From Platanthera guangdongensis (lineage: Eukaryota; Streptophyta; Magnoliopsida; Asparagales; Orchidaceae): 64,000 nucleotides of DNA. A program made the translations under genes and the position numbers. The DNA lies in NCBI GenBank assembly GCA_039583875.1, contig CM077158.1, positions 238,320,453-238,384,452 of the forward strand. The letters run 5' to 3'. Shown here in pieces: positions 21,187 to 31,661 of the stretch (its first letter is position 1; every line of letters starts with the position of its first letter). Under the pieces are notes generated by a model, which was given only the letters and a program-made list of their open reading frames with translations, did no database searches and was not told where the DNA came from.

Positions 21187-23036
21187 GCTCTGATCTCCAA
21201 GCCAATCGGGTTTAGACCCGGCGAGATGAACGATTATGCAGGTGCGAGTATGCCTTGACGAGCATGCGAGTATGCTAGAACGAGTATGCGAGAACGAGTA
21301 TGCATGCAGACACTGATGCAAGCATCGGGATGCGAATTGTTGGGGCGACTATTCCCGTGCGAGTAATAACGGCGCGACTACGGATGATATCAACGCGCGG
21401 GCAAGCGTCACAATCACTCATCCTCTCCGAGCCTATGAGCCTAGCGAGCACTGTTAACCAGCAAGCATGCGAGTAAAGAAGAAAATGGACGAACTTAAAA
21501 CTTGTGTGTATATATATATATCAAAAATTTTACAAGTTACAAAATGTGTTGACAATATTTTATATGTGCGAGCATGAGAAATATCGGCAAGCAATTAGGA
21601 CTCATCGTCGCCAGTATCTGGCCGATATTCGTCATCTCCAATATCGGCATCCTCCTCTTCCTCGCCGCCTTCGCTGCTTCCCTCCCCATCAGAGCTTTCG
21701 TCGCTGCCGTTGCTACTGCCACTGCCGCTGCTGCTGGAGCCCGATGTCGAGGAAGAGACTCGATCGGGCGAGGTAAATTCCTCGGTTAGCAATTCAGGGA
21801 TAAGCTCGTCGACAGTGAGTTGCTTATCCCCCTCGACAAGCTGGTCATTGATCCTCAGTCGAGCAAGCATAATATTCCCCGCCGCTCGCGCTATCTCGCG
21901 GCGGACCGACGACCTCTCTTTCCAAAGGACGTGGGACCTCTTAACCGCCCAAAGCGGGTTGTCCTCCGGCCGATGCACATCAGGGCAGGGAGCTGAAGAG
22001 CTCGTGCGTCCCTCGAAGGCTATCAGACGAGTTTCCATCTCGGCGGCGCGGACCGGGGCTGCCTCCAGCTCCGCCAACGAGTTGGCGAGTTTCTCCTCGC
22101 ACTCGGAGAGTTTCTTCGTGGACTCAATATCGGCAGGCTACAATAAATCACAGTCAGCAAAATAAATCTAAGTACAGATTGTCCATGTCGCACGCGGGGA
22201 GGCGACTTACCTCGTAGTCCCTCCAGCGAACCGATTTCTTGTCGAGATCTATGACCTTCTTGGTGACAGTCTTTAGACCCCATGCATCTCCAGCATCTTC
22301 CGGGCCGAGTAGTGTCCTAGCTCGACAGTCCGCGCGAGCGAGTATGAGGTTTGCTGGGCGAGTTCCTCCGGGCTGAGCTCCAGCAGGGACTCGACGTCAA
22401 CTCGCCCATATAAAGCATGAAGAACAGCAAAGGCCTCCCCCTTATCCTCCCAATCTGCCGACCAGGAGGGGAGGTTGGTGCTCAGTGTCACCAAATGCTC
22501 GTCCTCAGACCAGGTCACCAACGGGAGACCATAAGCATCCACCGCACCTCGCCCAAGATTGTAATTTGGATGGAAGTGGGGCGTCCGAGCATCAGGCGAC
22601 GACTCTTGATCGTCGGGCTGAGGCGACAACATCTTGGCCCTCTTACTCGCAAGGCCAGACGACTTCACTTTTGCCTTCCCTTTGGCAAATTTCGTCTTCT
22701 CGCGAACATCAGGCGGAGGGTTGGACACCGGGAAGGATGAGGTGACTTCCTTCGCCCGGGAAGCGGCTTCTCTGGAAGCTTGCAAACCACTACAAATATC
22801 GAGCAATACATTAGTACCAAGTTTCGATAAATGGGAGCTGCATGGGAGCAGGTGTGATTCTCGCTCAATCTTAACCTTGCAGGGATGGATCTCGAGGAGC
22901 GTGTTGACGTTGACCTGCCAGTGGATGACGTCGAAGCGGCGACCTCGAAAGGACTCGAACAGTTGCTCGCGAACACCTTCCAAGATCGGCAGAAGGAAGG
23001 CGACATCGACAGGTTGGTGCGGCCTCCCCTGAATGT

Positions 23037-23213
23037 TATTGAAGTTGGTGACCGGGCGGTCTGGCGGTCTGTCTTGGCGGGTTGACGACCGCACGGTCTG
23101 GCGGTTTCCCTTCAGTGGTTTGGTTGCTGTGCTGTTGCTGTCTGGAGTCCGAGCGGTCTAGCGGCTTGCCTCTGGAGACTTGGAGACCGGGCGGTCTAGC
23201 GGTCTCCCATGGT

Positions 23214-23248
<35 letters not shown>

Positions 23249-23472
23249 GTAGCCGAGCGGTTAGCCCTTCTGTCTAACCGCGCGGCTTGTGCGAATTATT
23301 CTGTATAAGTCCGCTTATTCCTGTAAATTTTTAGTCTCGCATCTCTTATTTGTATTCTCTCTTCTCTCCTCCATTCTATATAAAGGAGGACATACCTTTG
23401 TAATAGATACCTTTTTCAGATAATAAAGTTTCTGTTAAACCACTTCCGGTTTGTTTTTGTTCGTTTCTAACA
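23037..23472 (+). repeat. 5' LTR of copia A
   Basis: 436 bp. It contains repeated GGGCGGTCTGGCGGT-like words, a CT microsatellite (longer here than in the 3' LTR), a TATA box CTATATAAAGG near 23376 and AATAAAG near 23422. Confidence 0.88.
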
Positions 23473-23483
23473 TGGTATCAGAG

Positions 23484-23910
23484 TGTTGCAGGATGGAGAC
23501 CGGGCTGTCTGTTGCTATCCGGAGACCGGGCGGTCTGGCGGTTTCTCCCAGCCGGTCTGTGTACCGGGCTGTTGCTGTTTGGTGTCCTAGCGGTCAGGCG
23601 GCTTGTCTCAGACGACTTGTAGGTCGGGCGGTCTAGCGGTCTCCTGTGGCGGCCTTCTCTCTGTGTTGCTTGTTCTCCTCTTGTTGGTGGTCGGGCGGTT
23701 AGCCGGTTTGTCTAGCCGCATGACCTGTCCGGTTTGTTTTTTATAAAGCCGCATATACTTGTAATTTTTTAGTCCCACATTGCTTAATTGTAATCTCTTT
23801 CATCTCCTCCATTCTAAAAAAGGGAGGCTATACCATTGTAATTGATACCTTTTTGGAATAATAAAGTTTACATTACTCCAATTTTCAGACTGTTATTTTC
23901 TGTTCGCACA
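23484..23910 (+). repeat. 5' LTR of copia B
   Basis: TGTTGCAGGATGGAGACC...CTGTTCGCACA. Related in sequence to the LTR of copia A (shared GGGCGGTCT words, similar 3' half), so A and B are from sister families. Confidence 0.9.
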
Positions 23911-24401
23911 TGGTATCAGAGGGACTCGGTCCTTTCCTCCTAATTGTGTGCGCTCTCTCTGATCTCGCGGCTTCCTCTTTCTTTCCGCGACCTATTTTCG
24001 CGGCTTGATTTCTCTTCTGCCCGTTGCCCTGTTCGCACGGCTTGTCCCTTCTCGCGACCTATTCTCGCGGCCTGTTTCTCCTTCCCGCGACCTGTCTTCG
24101 CGGCTTGGTTCCTTGCTTCCTCGTCTTTAAGTCGCCGCGACCTGTTCTCGCCGCTCTCCTCTTCTTCGTCGACGCGACTTGTTCCTAGTCGCCGCGACTG
24201 TTGCCTTCTAGCCGCTCTTGCTTACTAGTCGTCGCGACCTCAGCTTTAGCCGTGCGACTTGTTCTCTCCTCTATTCGCCCGACTTTCTCGCAAACTGTGC
24301 GACTTCTTTCCCTTTGCTTTGCTCTGCTTCTTGGTCGTGCCCTTCCTAGCCGCACAACCTATTTTTTGTTTGCTGCGGCTTTCTCGCTCAGTCTCTCTTC
24401 C
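23911..24401 (+). other. Leader of copia B
   Basis: After the primer-binding site there are about 490 bp rich in CGCGGCT/CGCGACCT words and pyrimidines, with no ATG-started frame that resembles gag. Copia A has a comparable leader (28023-28387). Confidence 0.6.
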
Positions 24402-27400
24402 ATGGCTTCCACCTCCTCCTGGCTGTCCGCCTCGGTGGTCACCTCTTCCGGTAGTGCTCACGTTGTTACTTGCGGAAGATGGCTAATCGACTCTGGTGCT
24501 ACAAATCATATGACATGCAATCCTCAGTGTTTCTCTCTTCTTGAAACACATGATCGGTTACCCCCGGTCATTGTTGCGGATGGCTCTCCCTCACCGGTCA
24601 ATGGGACGGGCATGGTTCAAGTCACTCCATCTCTCTGTCTGGCTGATACCCTCTATGTGCCCAAGTTTCCTTGCAATTTATTATCGGTTACTTCTTTATG
24701 CAAACAACTACAGTGTTCTGTCACATTCACCCCTACCTCTTGTTCTTTTCAGGATCCGGACTCCCAACGGACGATTGCTACTGGGACCGAGAGCGGCGGC
24801 CTCTACTTCCTCGACAACATTTCTGCTTTATCTGCCTTCTCCTCCTCCTCTATAGATCTTCTCCAATGGCATCTTCGCCTTGGACATGCTCCTCCCCGAC
24901 TTTTGCGCCAGCTTCTGCCCCACCTCCCTCCTCATCATCCTCCTCTACACTGTGATGCATGTCAACTTGGCAAAAATCATCGCTCATCCTTCCCACCAAC
25001 GCAAAGTTGGGGCTCCTCCCATCCGTTCGACCTCGTTCACTCTGGCATATGGGGTCCTGCTCCTACCCTCACCATCGGTCGGGGTAGTTCATATTTTGTC
25101 ATATTTATTGATGATTTCTCTAGGTGTACGTGTGTGTATCTTCTAAAGGATCGCTCCGAGCTTTTCTCTGTATGGACATCATTTTATTCTCTGGTTAAGA
25201 CTCAGTTTGATACGTCTATTAAAATTCTTCGTTCTGACAATGCTAAGGAATATCTTAGCCGTCAATTCTCTTCTTTTTGTCTGCATCATGGTATTATTCA
25301 TCAAACTAGCTGTGTCTACACCTCACAACAAAATGGGGTGGCGGAACGCAAAAACCGTCACCTCCTTGATGTCGCTCGCACTCTGCTGACTCAAATGCAT
25401 GTTCCTCGCTCCTATTGGGGCTATGCTGTCCTCCTATCCTGCTATCTCATCAACCGCTTTCCCTCCACCGTTCTCCACAGTGCTACCACATTCTCCATCC
25501 TTTATCCGAATAAGGATCCCTTTCCTCTTACTCTGCGAATCTTTGGGTGCACCACCTTTGTGCACTCTCCCGCTGCCACCCGTGACAAACTCTCACCACA
25601 TGCCACTAAATGTGTATTTTTAGGGTACTCTCCCACTCAGAAAGGCTATTATTGCTTTGACCCCGTTACCCGCAAGCAATATGTCTCTGCGGATGTCACC
25701 TTCTTTGAAAATGCATCTTACTTCTCTCCCGCCTCTGCCTCTACACCTGCTGATCCTCCGTCTCCTACCAACCATCCATTCCATCTGCTCCCACTGACGT
25801 TCCACCATCTCCATCAGCTCCACCATCTCCACCCTCTCCATCATCTCCTTTGCTATCTCCTTCCTCTCCGCAGCCGTCTCTCTCTACTCCCGGGCCAGCT
25901 CTCTCCACCACGGATTCTCCGGATACTGAGGAACCTGCTACTCTGGATCTCCCAATTGCTATTCGCAAAGGGGTTCGGGCATGTACCCAACACCCGCTTA
26001 TTGCAGTTGTTTCCTATGATCGTCTTACCCCCTCTTGCAGAGCTTTTACACTGGATATCTCGGCCACTGCCACCCCCCATTCCTACCAGGAGGCCCTTAC
26101 TATTCCTCATTAGAAAGCTGTCATGGATGAGGAGATTACTACTCTCACTGAACGAGGTACCTGGACCCTTGTTCCTCCTCCTTTCGACACAGATGTTGTT
26201 GGTTGTCGTTGGGTCTTTGTGGTGAAGTTCCTCCCCGATGATAGTGTGGATCGTTACAAGGCTCGCCTGGTTGCCAAGGGTTTTACCCAAACTTATGACG
26301 TTGATTACTTTGACACTTTCTCTCCCGTGGCTCGTCTCATCACTATTAGGGTTCTTCTCTCTGTGGCTGTCAACAGGGATTGACCCATTTTACAGCTGGA
26401 TGTTAAGAATGCTTTCCTGATGTTTACATGGAGCAACCTCCTAGGTATGTTGCTCAGGGGGAGACACGAGTATGCCAGCTAAAGAAGGCTATCTATGGGC
26501 TTAAACAGAGTCCTCGTGCCTGGTTTGACAAGTTCAATGGCATTGTTGCGGCCATTGGTTTTACAAGAAGCTCAGCAGATCACTCCTTGTTTGTTCGGAA
26601 AACCGCCTCTGGTCTAGTTGTTCTTGCGGTTTATGTTGATGACATTCTTCTTACTGGCGATGACTAGGATGGGGTATTGTTGACAAAGAAACTCCTTCGT
26701 CAACACCTGGTCACAAAGGATATGGGCTCCCCGAAATACTTTCTGGGGATTGAAATCTCAAGGAAGCCCAATTCCATGGTTCTTTCCCAACGGAAGTATG
26801 CCCTTGATCTTTTAAAGGAGGCAGGATTGACTGGTGCTAAACCTGCACGTTGTCCTATGACTGCTGTAGAAGACAAAACTTGGACAGATGACTCGCCTCT
26901 TCTATCCTATCCTACGAGGTACCGACGTCCGGTGGGCAAGCTCATATATCTCATAGTAACCAGACCCGACATCTCTTATGTTGTTGGCAAGGTGAGCCAG
27001 TTCATGCAAGCTCCTAGGGAGTGTCATTTACAATCTGCCCTAAGGATATTAGAGTATATTAAAGCAGCACCAGGGAAAGGACTCCTATTTCAGAAGAATG
27101 GTCACCTAAGGGTTGAAGCGTACTCTGATTCAAGTTATGTTGATGACAAAGGAGACCGCAAATCGACATCAGGTTTCTGCACGTTTGTTGGAGGTAATCT
27201 TGTGAGTTGGAAGAGCAAGAGACAGTCTGTGGTTTCAAGGTCTAGTGCAGAGGCAGAATATCGCAGCATGGCGTCAACTACATGTGAGTTGAAATGGTTG
27301 TGGGCTCTCATGCTTGACTTAGGAGAGGTTTACAACTATCCTCTTCCTATGTTCTGTGACAATAAGGCCGCGATATACATTTCCAAAAATCCGGTCTTTC

Positions 27401-27588
27401 ATGAGAGAACAAAACACATAGAAGTCGACTGTCATTTTATTCGGGAAGAGATATTGAAGAAACAGATTTGCACTCCGTTCGTCACTTCCGACAACGAGTT
27501 GGCAGACATATTCACCAAGCCGGTGTCCGCTTCCTTTTTCCACATCTGCGACAAGCTGGGCATGATTGATATCTATGCTCCAGCTTGA
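24402..27588 (+). pseudogene. pol of copia B (protease to RNase H)
   Basis: The chosen start, MASTSSWLSASVV, is the first ATG fused to the protease zone; a longer frame from 24201 has no gag likeness. Domains in order: protease WLIDSGATNHMT (24480); integrase zinc finger WHLRLGH...CDACQLGK; core IDDFSRCTCVYL, RSDNAKEYL and QQNGVAERKNRHLLDVART; reverse transcriptase [34 protein letters not shown] (26630); RNase H AYSDSSYVDD, SRSSAEAEYRSM, FCDNKAAIYISKNPVFHERT and ADIFTKPVS. Breaks: a frameshift near 25770, stops at PH*KAV, NRD*PI and DD*DG (each the site of Trp or Gln in copia A), and a small deletion near 26419. In copia A about 290 gag codons stand before the protease; here they are missing. 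Confidence 0.88.
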
Positions 27589-27595
27589 GGGGGAG

Positions 27596-28022
27596 TGTTG
27601 CAGGATGGAGACCGGGCGGTCTGTTGCTATCCAGAGACCGGGCGGTCTGGCGGTTTCTCCCAGCTGGTTTGTGTACCGGGCTGTTGCTGTTTGGTGTCCC
27701 AGCGGTCAGGCGGCTTGTCTCAGACGACTTGGAGGTCGGGCGGTCTAGCGGTCTCCTGTGGCGACCTTCTCTCTGTGTTGCTTGTTCTCCTCTTGTTGAT
27801 GGTCGGGCGGTTAGCCGGTTTGTCTAACCGCACGACCTGTCTGGTTTGTTTTTTGTAAAGCCGCATATACCTGTAATTTTTTAGTCCCACATTGCTTAAC
27901 TGTAATCTCTCTCATCTCCTCCATTTTATAAAAGGGAGGCTATAGCATTGTAATTGATACCTTTTTGGAATAATAAAGTTTACATTACTCCAATTTTCGG
28001 ACTGTTATTTTCTGTTTGCACA
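27596..28022 (+). repeat. 3' LTR of copia B
   Basis: 427 bp, preceded by the purine tract CTTGAGGGGGAG, ending CTGTTTGCACA and followed by CAGAG. Confidence 0.9.
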
Positions 28023-28387
28023 CAGAGGAAACGATTTTTTCCTCCTGATTCATTTTCTCTTCTTGTTCGCGCGGTCTCTTGCCACTGCCCTTTGTGTGCG
28101 CGGCCACTGTGTGCGATCTCTGTTCGGCTCGTATGCATTGGTCTCTTTCGCGCGGCCTTCTCCTTCTCCTTCTTCTTCTATTCATGCGGGCTACCTTCCA
28201 GCCGCTCGACTTCTTTCCCTCAGCTTGTTCTACGGCTTGTTCGTGGCTTTTCTGGCCGCTGGTGTCAATCATCGTGACCGCTGCAGATCTCCTTCTCCTA
28301 CCGCTGCGATATCTACCTGTTTGCGCGGCTTGTTTCCTAACCGCACGTCTTGTTTTCTAACCGCGCGGCTTCCTGTTGTTTTCCTCT

Positions 28388-29446
28388 ATGACTCTTTCTG
28401 ATGCTCCACTGCCACCACTCCTACCACCACTCCTGTCGCCAATCCGGCTCTGCCTCTTTCTACTACTCCTTCCGGGAACCTTGGGATCGTTTCCAAGCTT
28501 GTCGGCTCCAACTACCCGGATTGGAGCGTCTCCTTCACCTTCCTCCTTCGCTCGCAATGCAAACGCCACCATCTCGTTGATGACCCTCCTCCAACCACTT
28601 CACATCTCTTTGATGACTGGGATGCGAGTGACGGGCTTGTGCGTACTTGTCTTGCTAATAGCCTATTTGATGAATGTCTTCCCATCATCCATCATGATGA
28701 GATGGTCAAGGCCGTTTGGCTTCATCTTGCCGCTCTGTACTCCAAGGGGGCTCAGACGTCCCGCATCTATACGTTGTATGCGGACCTCTTTGCCCGTCCT
28801 ACCTTTTCCCCTGCTGCTGCCTACCAACAGGTTCAGGCTCTTGGGGCTGAGATTCTTCAGAATCGCCCCTTTTCTGCGGATTTGGCTCAACAACACAAGC
28901 ACTTCCAGGAGCTTTTGGTTGTGTGTTATCTGCTCCGGCTTCCTGATACTTATGATATGATCCGCCAGCAAATTCTGGGTGAGGCGGAATTTCCTACCTT
29001 AGATGCCACCGCTGCCCGCATCGTCGCTGTCACCTCTCTCCTTCAGCACCCGATTCTGCCCGCTCCTCCTCCACCGGCCAACTATGCTCACCAAACTCAG
29101 CGGAGTGGCTCTGGTAGCCACAGTGACCAGTCTAGCGGACGTGCTCTTTCCCGGTACCTCTGCTCTCACTGTGGTCGCACCGGCCATACTTTTTACCGCT
29201 GCTGGATGAAGCATCCCCATCTTCGCCCCTCGGGTGACTCTTCTGCCTCCTCTTCCAAGCTGTCTACCTCCGTGGTCACATTATCAGGTAGTGCTCACGT
29301 GGTAACTCAAGGTAAATGGCTTATCGACTCTGGAGCAACTAATCACATGACGGGCAATCCTCACTGCTTCACTCTCCTCGAACAGCATGATCGGGTGCCC
29401 CCGATTCTTGTTGTAGACGGTTCTCCCTCCCCGGTTCATAGGTAGG
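28388..29446 (+). pseudogene. gag and start of protease of copia A
   Basis: The ATG at 28388 starts a Pro/Leu-rich frame; one shift near 28470 leads to the true gag frame, GIVSKLVGSNYPDWSVSF, FDDWDASDGLVRTCLANSLF, ALYSKGAQTSRIYTLYADLF and LAQQHKHFQELLVVCYLLRL. This is the UBN2/copia-gag type of capsid. A C-x2-C-x4-H-x4-C knuckle (CSHCGRTGHTFYRC) lies near 29161, and the protease box WLIDSGATNHMTG near 29317. A stop at 29443 interrupts the protease. The gag forms the particle that carries the RNA. Confidence 0.85.
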
Positions 29447-30049
29447 GAGTGGTCCATGTTACTCCGTCTCTTCGCCTAGAGGACACTCTCTATGTGCCCA
29501 AATTTCCGTGCAATTTGTTGTCGGTTACCTCTTCATGCAAGCAGCTTCAGTGCTCTATAACGTTTACTCCGACTTCTTGTTCTTTTCAGGATCCGAGCTC
29601 CCAACGGACGATTACTACTGGGACTGAGAGCGGCGGCCTCTACTTCCTCGATAACGTTTCCGCCTTGTCCGCCTTCTCCTCCTCTTGTACGGATCTTCTC
29701 TAGTGGCATCTCCGCCTCGGTCATCCTCCTCCACGGCTTCTACATCAACTTCTGCCCCACCTCCCTCCTTACAGTCCTCCTCTCAACTATGACGCTTATC
29801 ATCTTAGCAAGCATCATTGTTCCTCCTTCCCGCCAAAGCATGGTCGGGGCTCTACCCGTGTGTTTGATCTAATCCACTCCGATATCTGGGGACCTGCTCC
29901 TACCCTCACCATTGGTCAGGATAGTTCTTATTTTGTTACTTTTATTGATGACTTTTCTAGATGTACTTGGGTGTATCTCTTACGAGATCGCTCTGAACTT
30001 TTGGATGTATGAGTTTCTTTTTATCAATTAATCAAAACTCAGTTTGGTG
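29447..30049 (+). pseudogene. Protease end and integrase start of copia A
   Basis: Continues after the stop with LEDTLYVPKFPCNLLSVTSS and GTESGGLYFLDNVSALSAF. Then *WHLRLGHPPPRLL (zinc finger start, a Trp or Gln codon turned to stop before it), IHSDIWGPAPTLTIG and FIDDFSRCTWVYLLRDRSEL. It is cut at KTQFG by the solo LTR. Confidence 0.85.
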
Positions 30050-31661
30050 TGTTGGAACACCCTATTACTAATTTGGGTCAGGATCACTATATCTTTAGGA
30101 AACCTGTTTTTGACCTCATTGTATAGATCTAAAGGTCAATTAGAATTGAGTCTAAGGGTTAGTAGTTAGGTTTGGAAGCTGCCCTCAAGACCAAGATTTT
30201 TCAGTTTGGAGACTAAGTCATTTCGTCGAGCTCAGTACGACGAATCGTCTAACTCCAATCGACGATCGTTGAGCTCACTTCGACGGATCGTCGAACTCCA
30301 TTCGACGATCGCTGAGCTCAACTTCAACAAATCGTCGAACTCCATTCGACGATCTTCGAGCTCAGTTCGACGATCTTGACTCCAGTATTGATTCTCTATC
30401 TCTGAGCTCAGTTCGACGATAGTTGAGCTCAGATCGACGATCTCTGTTGTTGTCTAAATCCAAATCGATGAGCTCAGTTCGACGATAGTAGAGCTCAGTT
30501 CGACGTTTTTCTGAAGAGTTAAATGACTTTCGAGATTCAAATTCAGAACAGTCAAGGAGTTATTGTCAGCAATTAATTCAGAAGATCTTGTAGTCTTTTT
30601 CATTTATTCTGGAGCAAGTTTCAAGGAATTATCAAGGAATGTTTCTTTGGACTTTCCCCCAGAAGACAATTGCAATTAAGGAGTCAATTAATGACAGGCT
30701 AACGGCTATTCTGGACAGAGGATCATTTCTATTCAGAACAAAAGGAATAAATGACAAGATTTTTGAATCTCTCACAAGAAGCAATCAAGAAGAAGAGAGT
30801 GCACAAGAAGAAGAAGAACAAAATATTCTCTGCAACAACTCTTCTCTGGAACAACATCTTTCTCAACAACAATCACTCAAGAGAAAAAGAGAAAGAGCTG
30901 TAGACATTCTCTGTCTAAAAGAATTCATACAAGAACACACAACCAAGGAGATCAACCAACTGAAATCTTCAGATCTCTTTTGACTCAAGTGTTCAAGGCC
31001 ATCATCATTCAAGACTCCAGACACCTCATATTTCAGCTGTTGCTGAAATCATCATTTGCTGGAGATCAATTTTCTGAAGGCCTATCACCCTACAGCAAAG
31101 CTTCATTTCCTGACCAACTACAGATCTCAGGGGGAGCTTTGATAACATCAATATCCACATAGTCTTCTCAGCTGCTTTGAGAAAGAGAAGACTTCCATCA
31201 CTCTCTCATCCCCACCTCTGTAAAGGGTTTTTCAAACTCCCTTCAAAAGTTTGTGTTTGGTTTTTGAGCACCTTATCAAAAGCTCATTGGTGGAAAGACA
31301 CCTGATCAAAAAATCTGGTTTGGTTTTTGAGCACCTTATCAAAAGCTCATTGGTGCCCAGGACACCTGATCAACTCATCCTGCAGTGGATTCTTACCTAG
31401 GGTGGTAGAAGAGTGGATGTACCCAAGTTTAGGGGAACCACTATAGCTCCTTGTGTCTTCTGGTTGCGTGTCTTTATTTTTGTTTCTGGCTGTGATCTGT
31501 GATTAGTTTATTTTGTAGATTGTGATTAGATAGGTTCTGTGATTGGATTTACTATTTACTTCCATGTTCACTCAGATTACAACAACTGTTGTAAAAAGTT
31601 TTTAAGCACCATACTCTATTCACCCCCCTCTAGAGTATATCAGATCTAACTCACACTTTCA
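30050..31661 (+). repeat. Solo LTR inserted in copia A
   Basis: 1612 bp, TGTTGGAACACCC...CTCACACTTTCA, flanked by an exact TGGTG duplication (30045-30049 and 31662-31666). Removing it rejoins the integrase frame TQFG-VCIKTFCSDNATEY. The end TTCACCCCCCTCTAGAG is typical of long copia LTRs of the SIRE/Tork group, but no internal part remains, so it formed by LTR-LTR recombination. The frame at 30639-30983 lies inside the LTR and is not a gene. Confidence 0.87.
30220..30510. repeat. Cluster of GAGCTC-CGACGA motifs in the solo LTR
   Basis: About nine copies of GAGCTCAGTTCGACGAT or variants, several followed by an inverted version (ATCGTCGAACTCC), at irregular spacing. GAGCTC and TCGACGATCG are themselves palindromic. 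Confidence 0.8.

Larger units (their letters stand above)
23484..28022 (+). mobile_element. copia element B, lacking gag
   Basis: LTRs 23484-23910 and 27596-28022 (427 bp each) differ by roughly 4%. The duplication CAGAG is exact (23479-23483 and 28023-28027), and these bases are the end of the primer-binding site of copia A. Its own primer-binding site, TGGTATCAGAG, starts at 23911. It carries leader, protease, integrase, reverse transcriptase and RNase H but no gag. Confidence 0.9.

Noticed and set aside
30639..30983. 114-codon frame with Glu/Gln-rich sequence
   Set aside because: It lies wholly inside the solo LTR, has no known domain and is not needed to explain anything.
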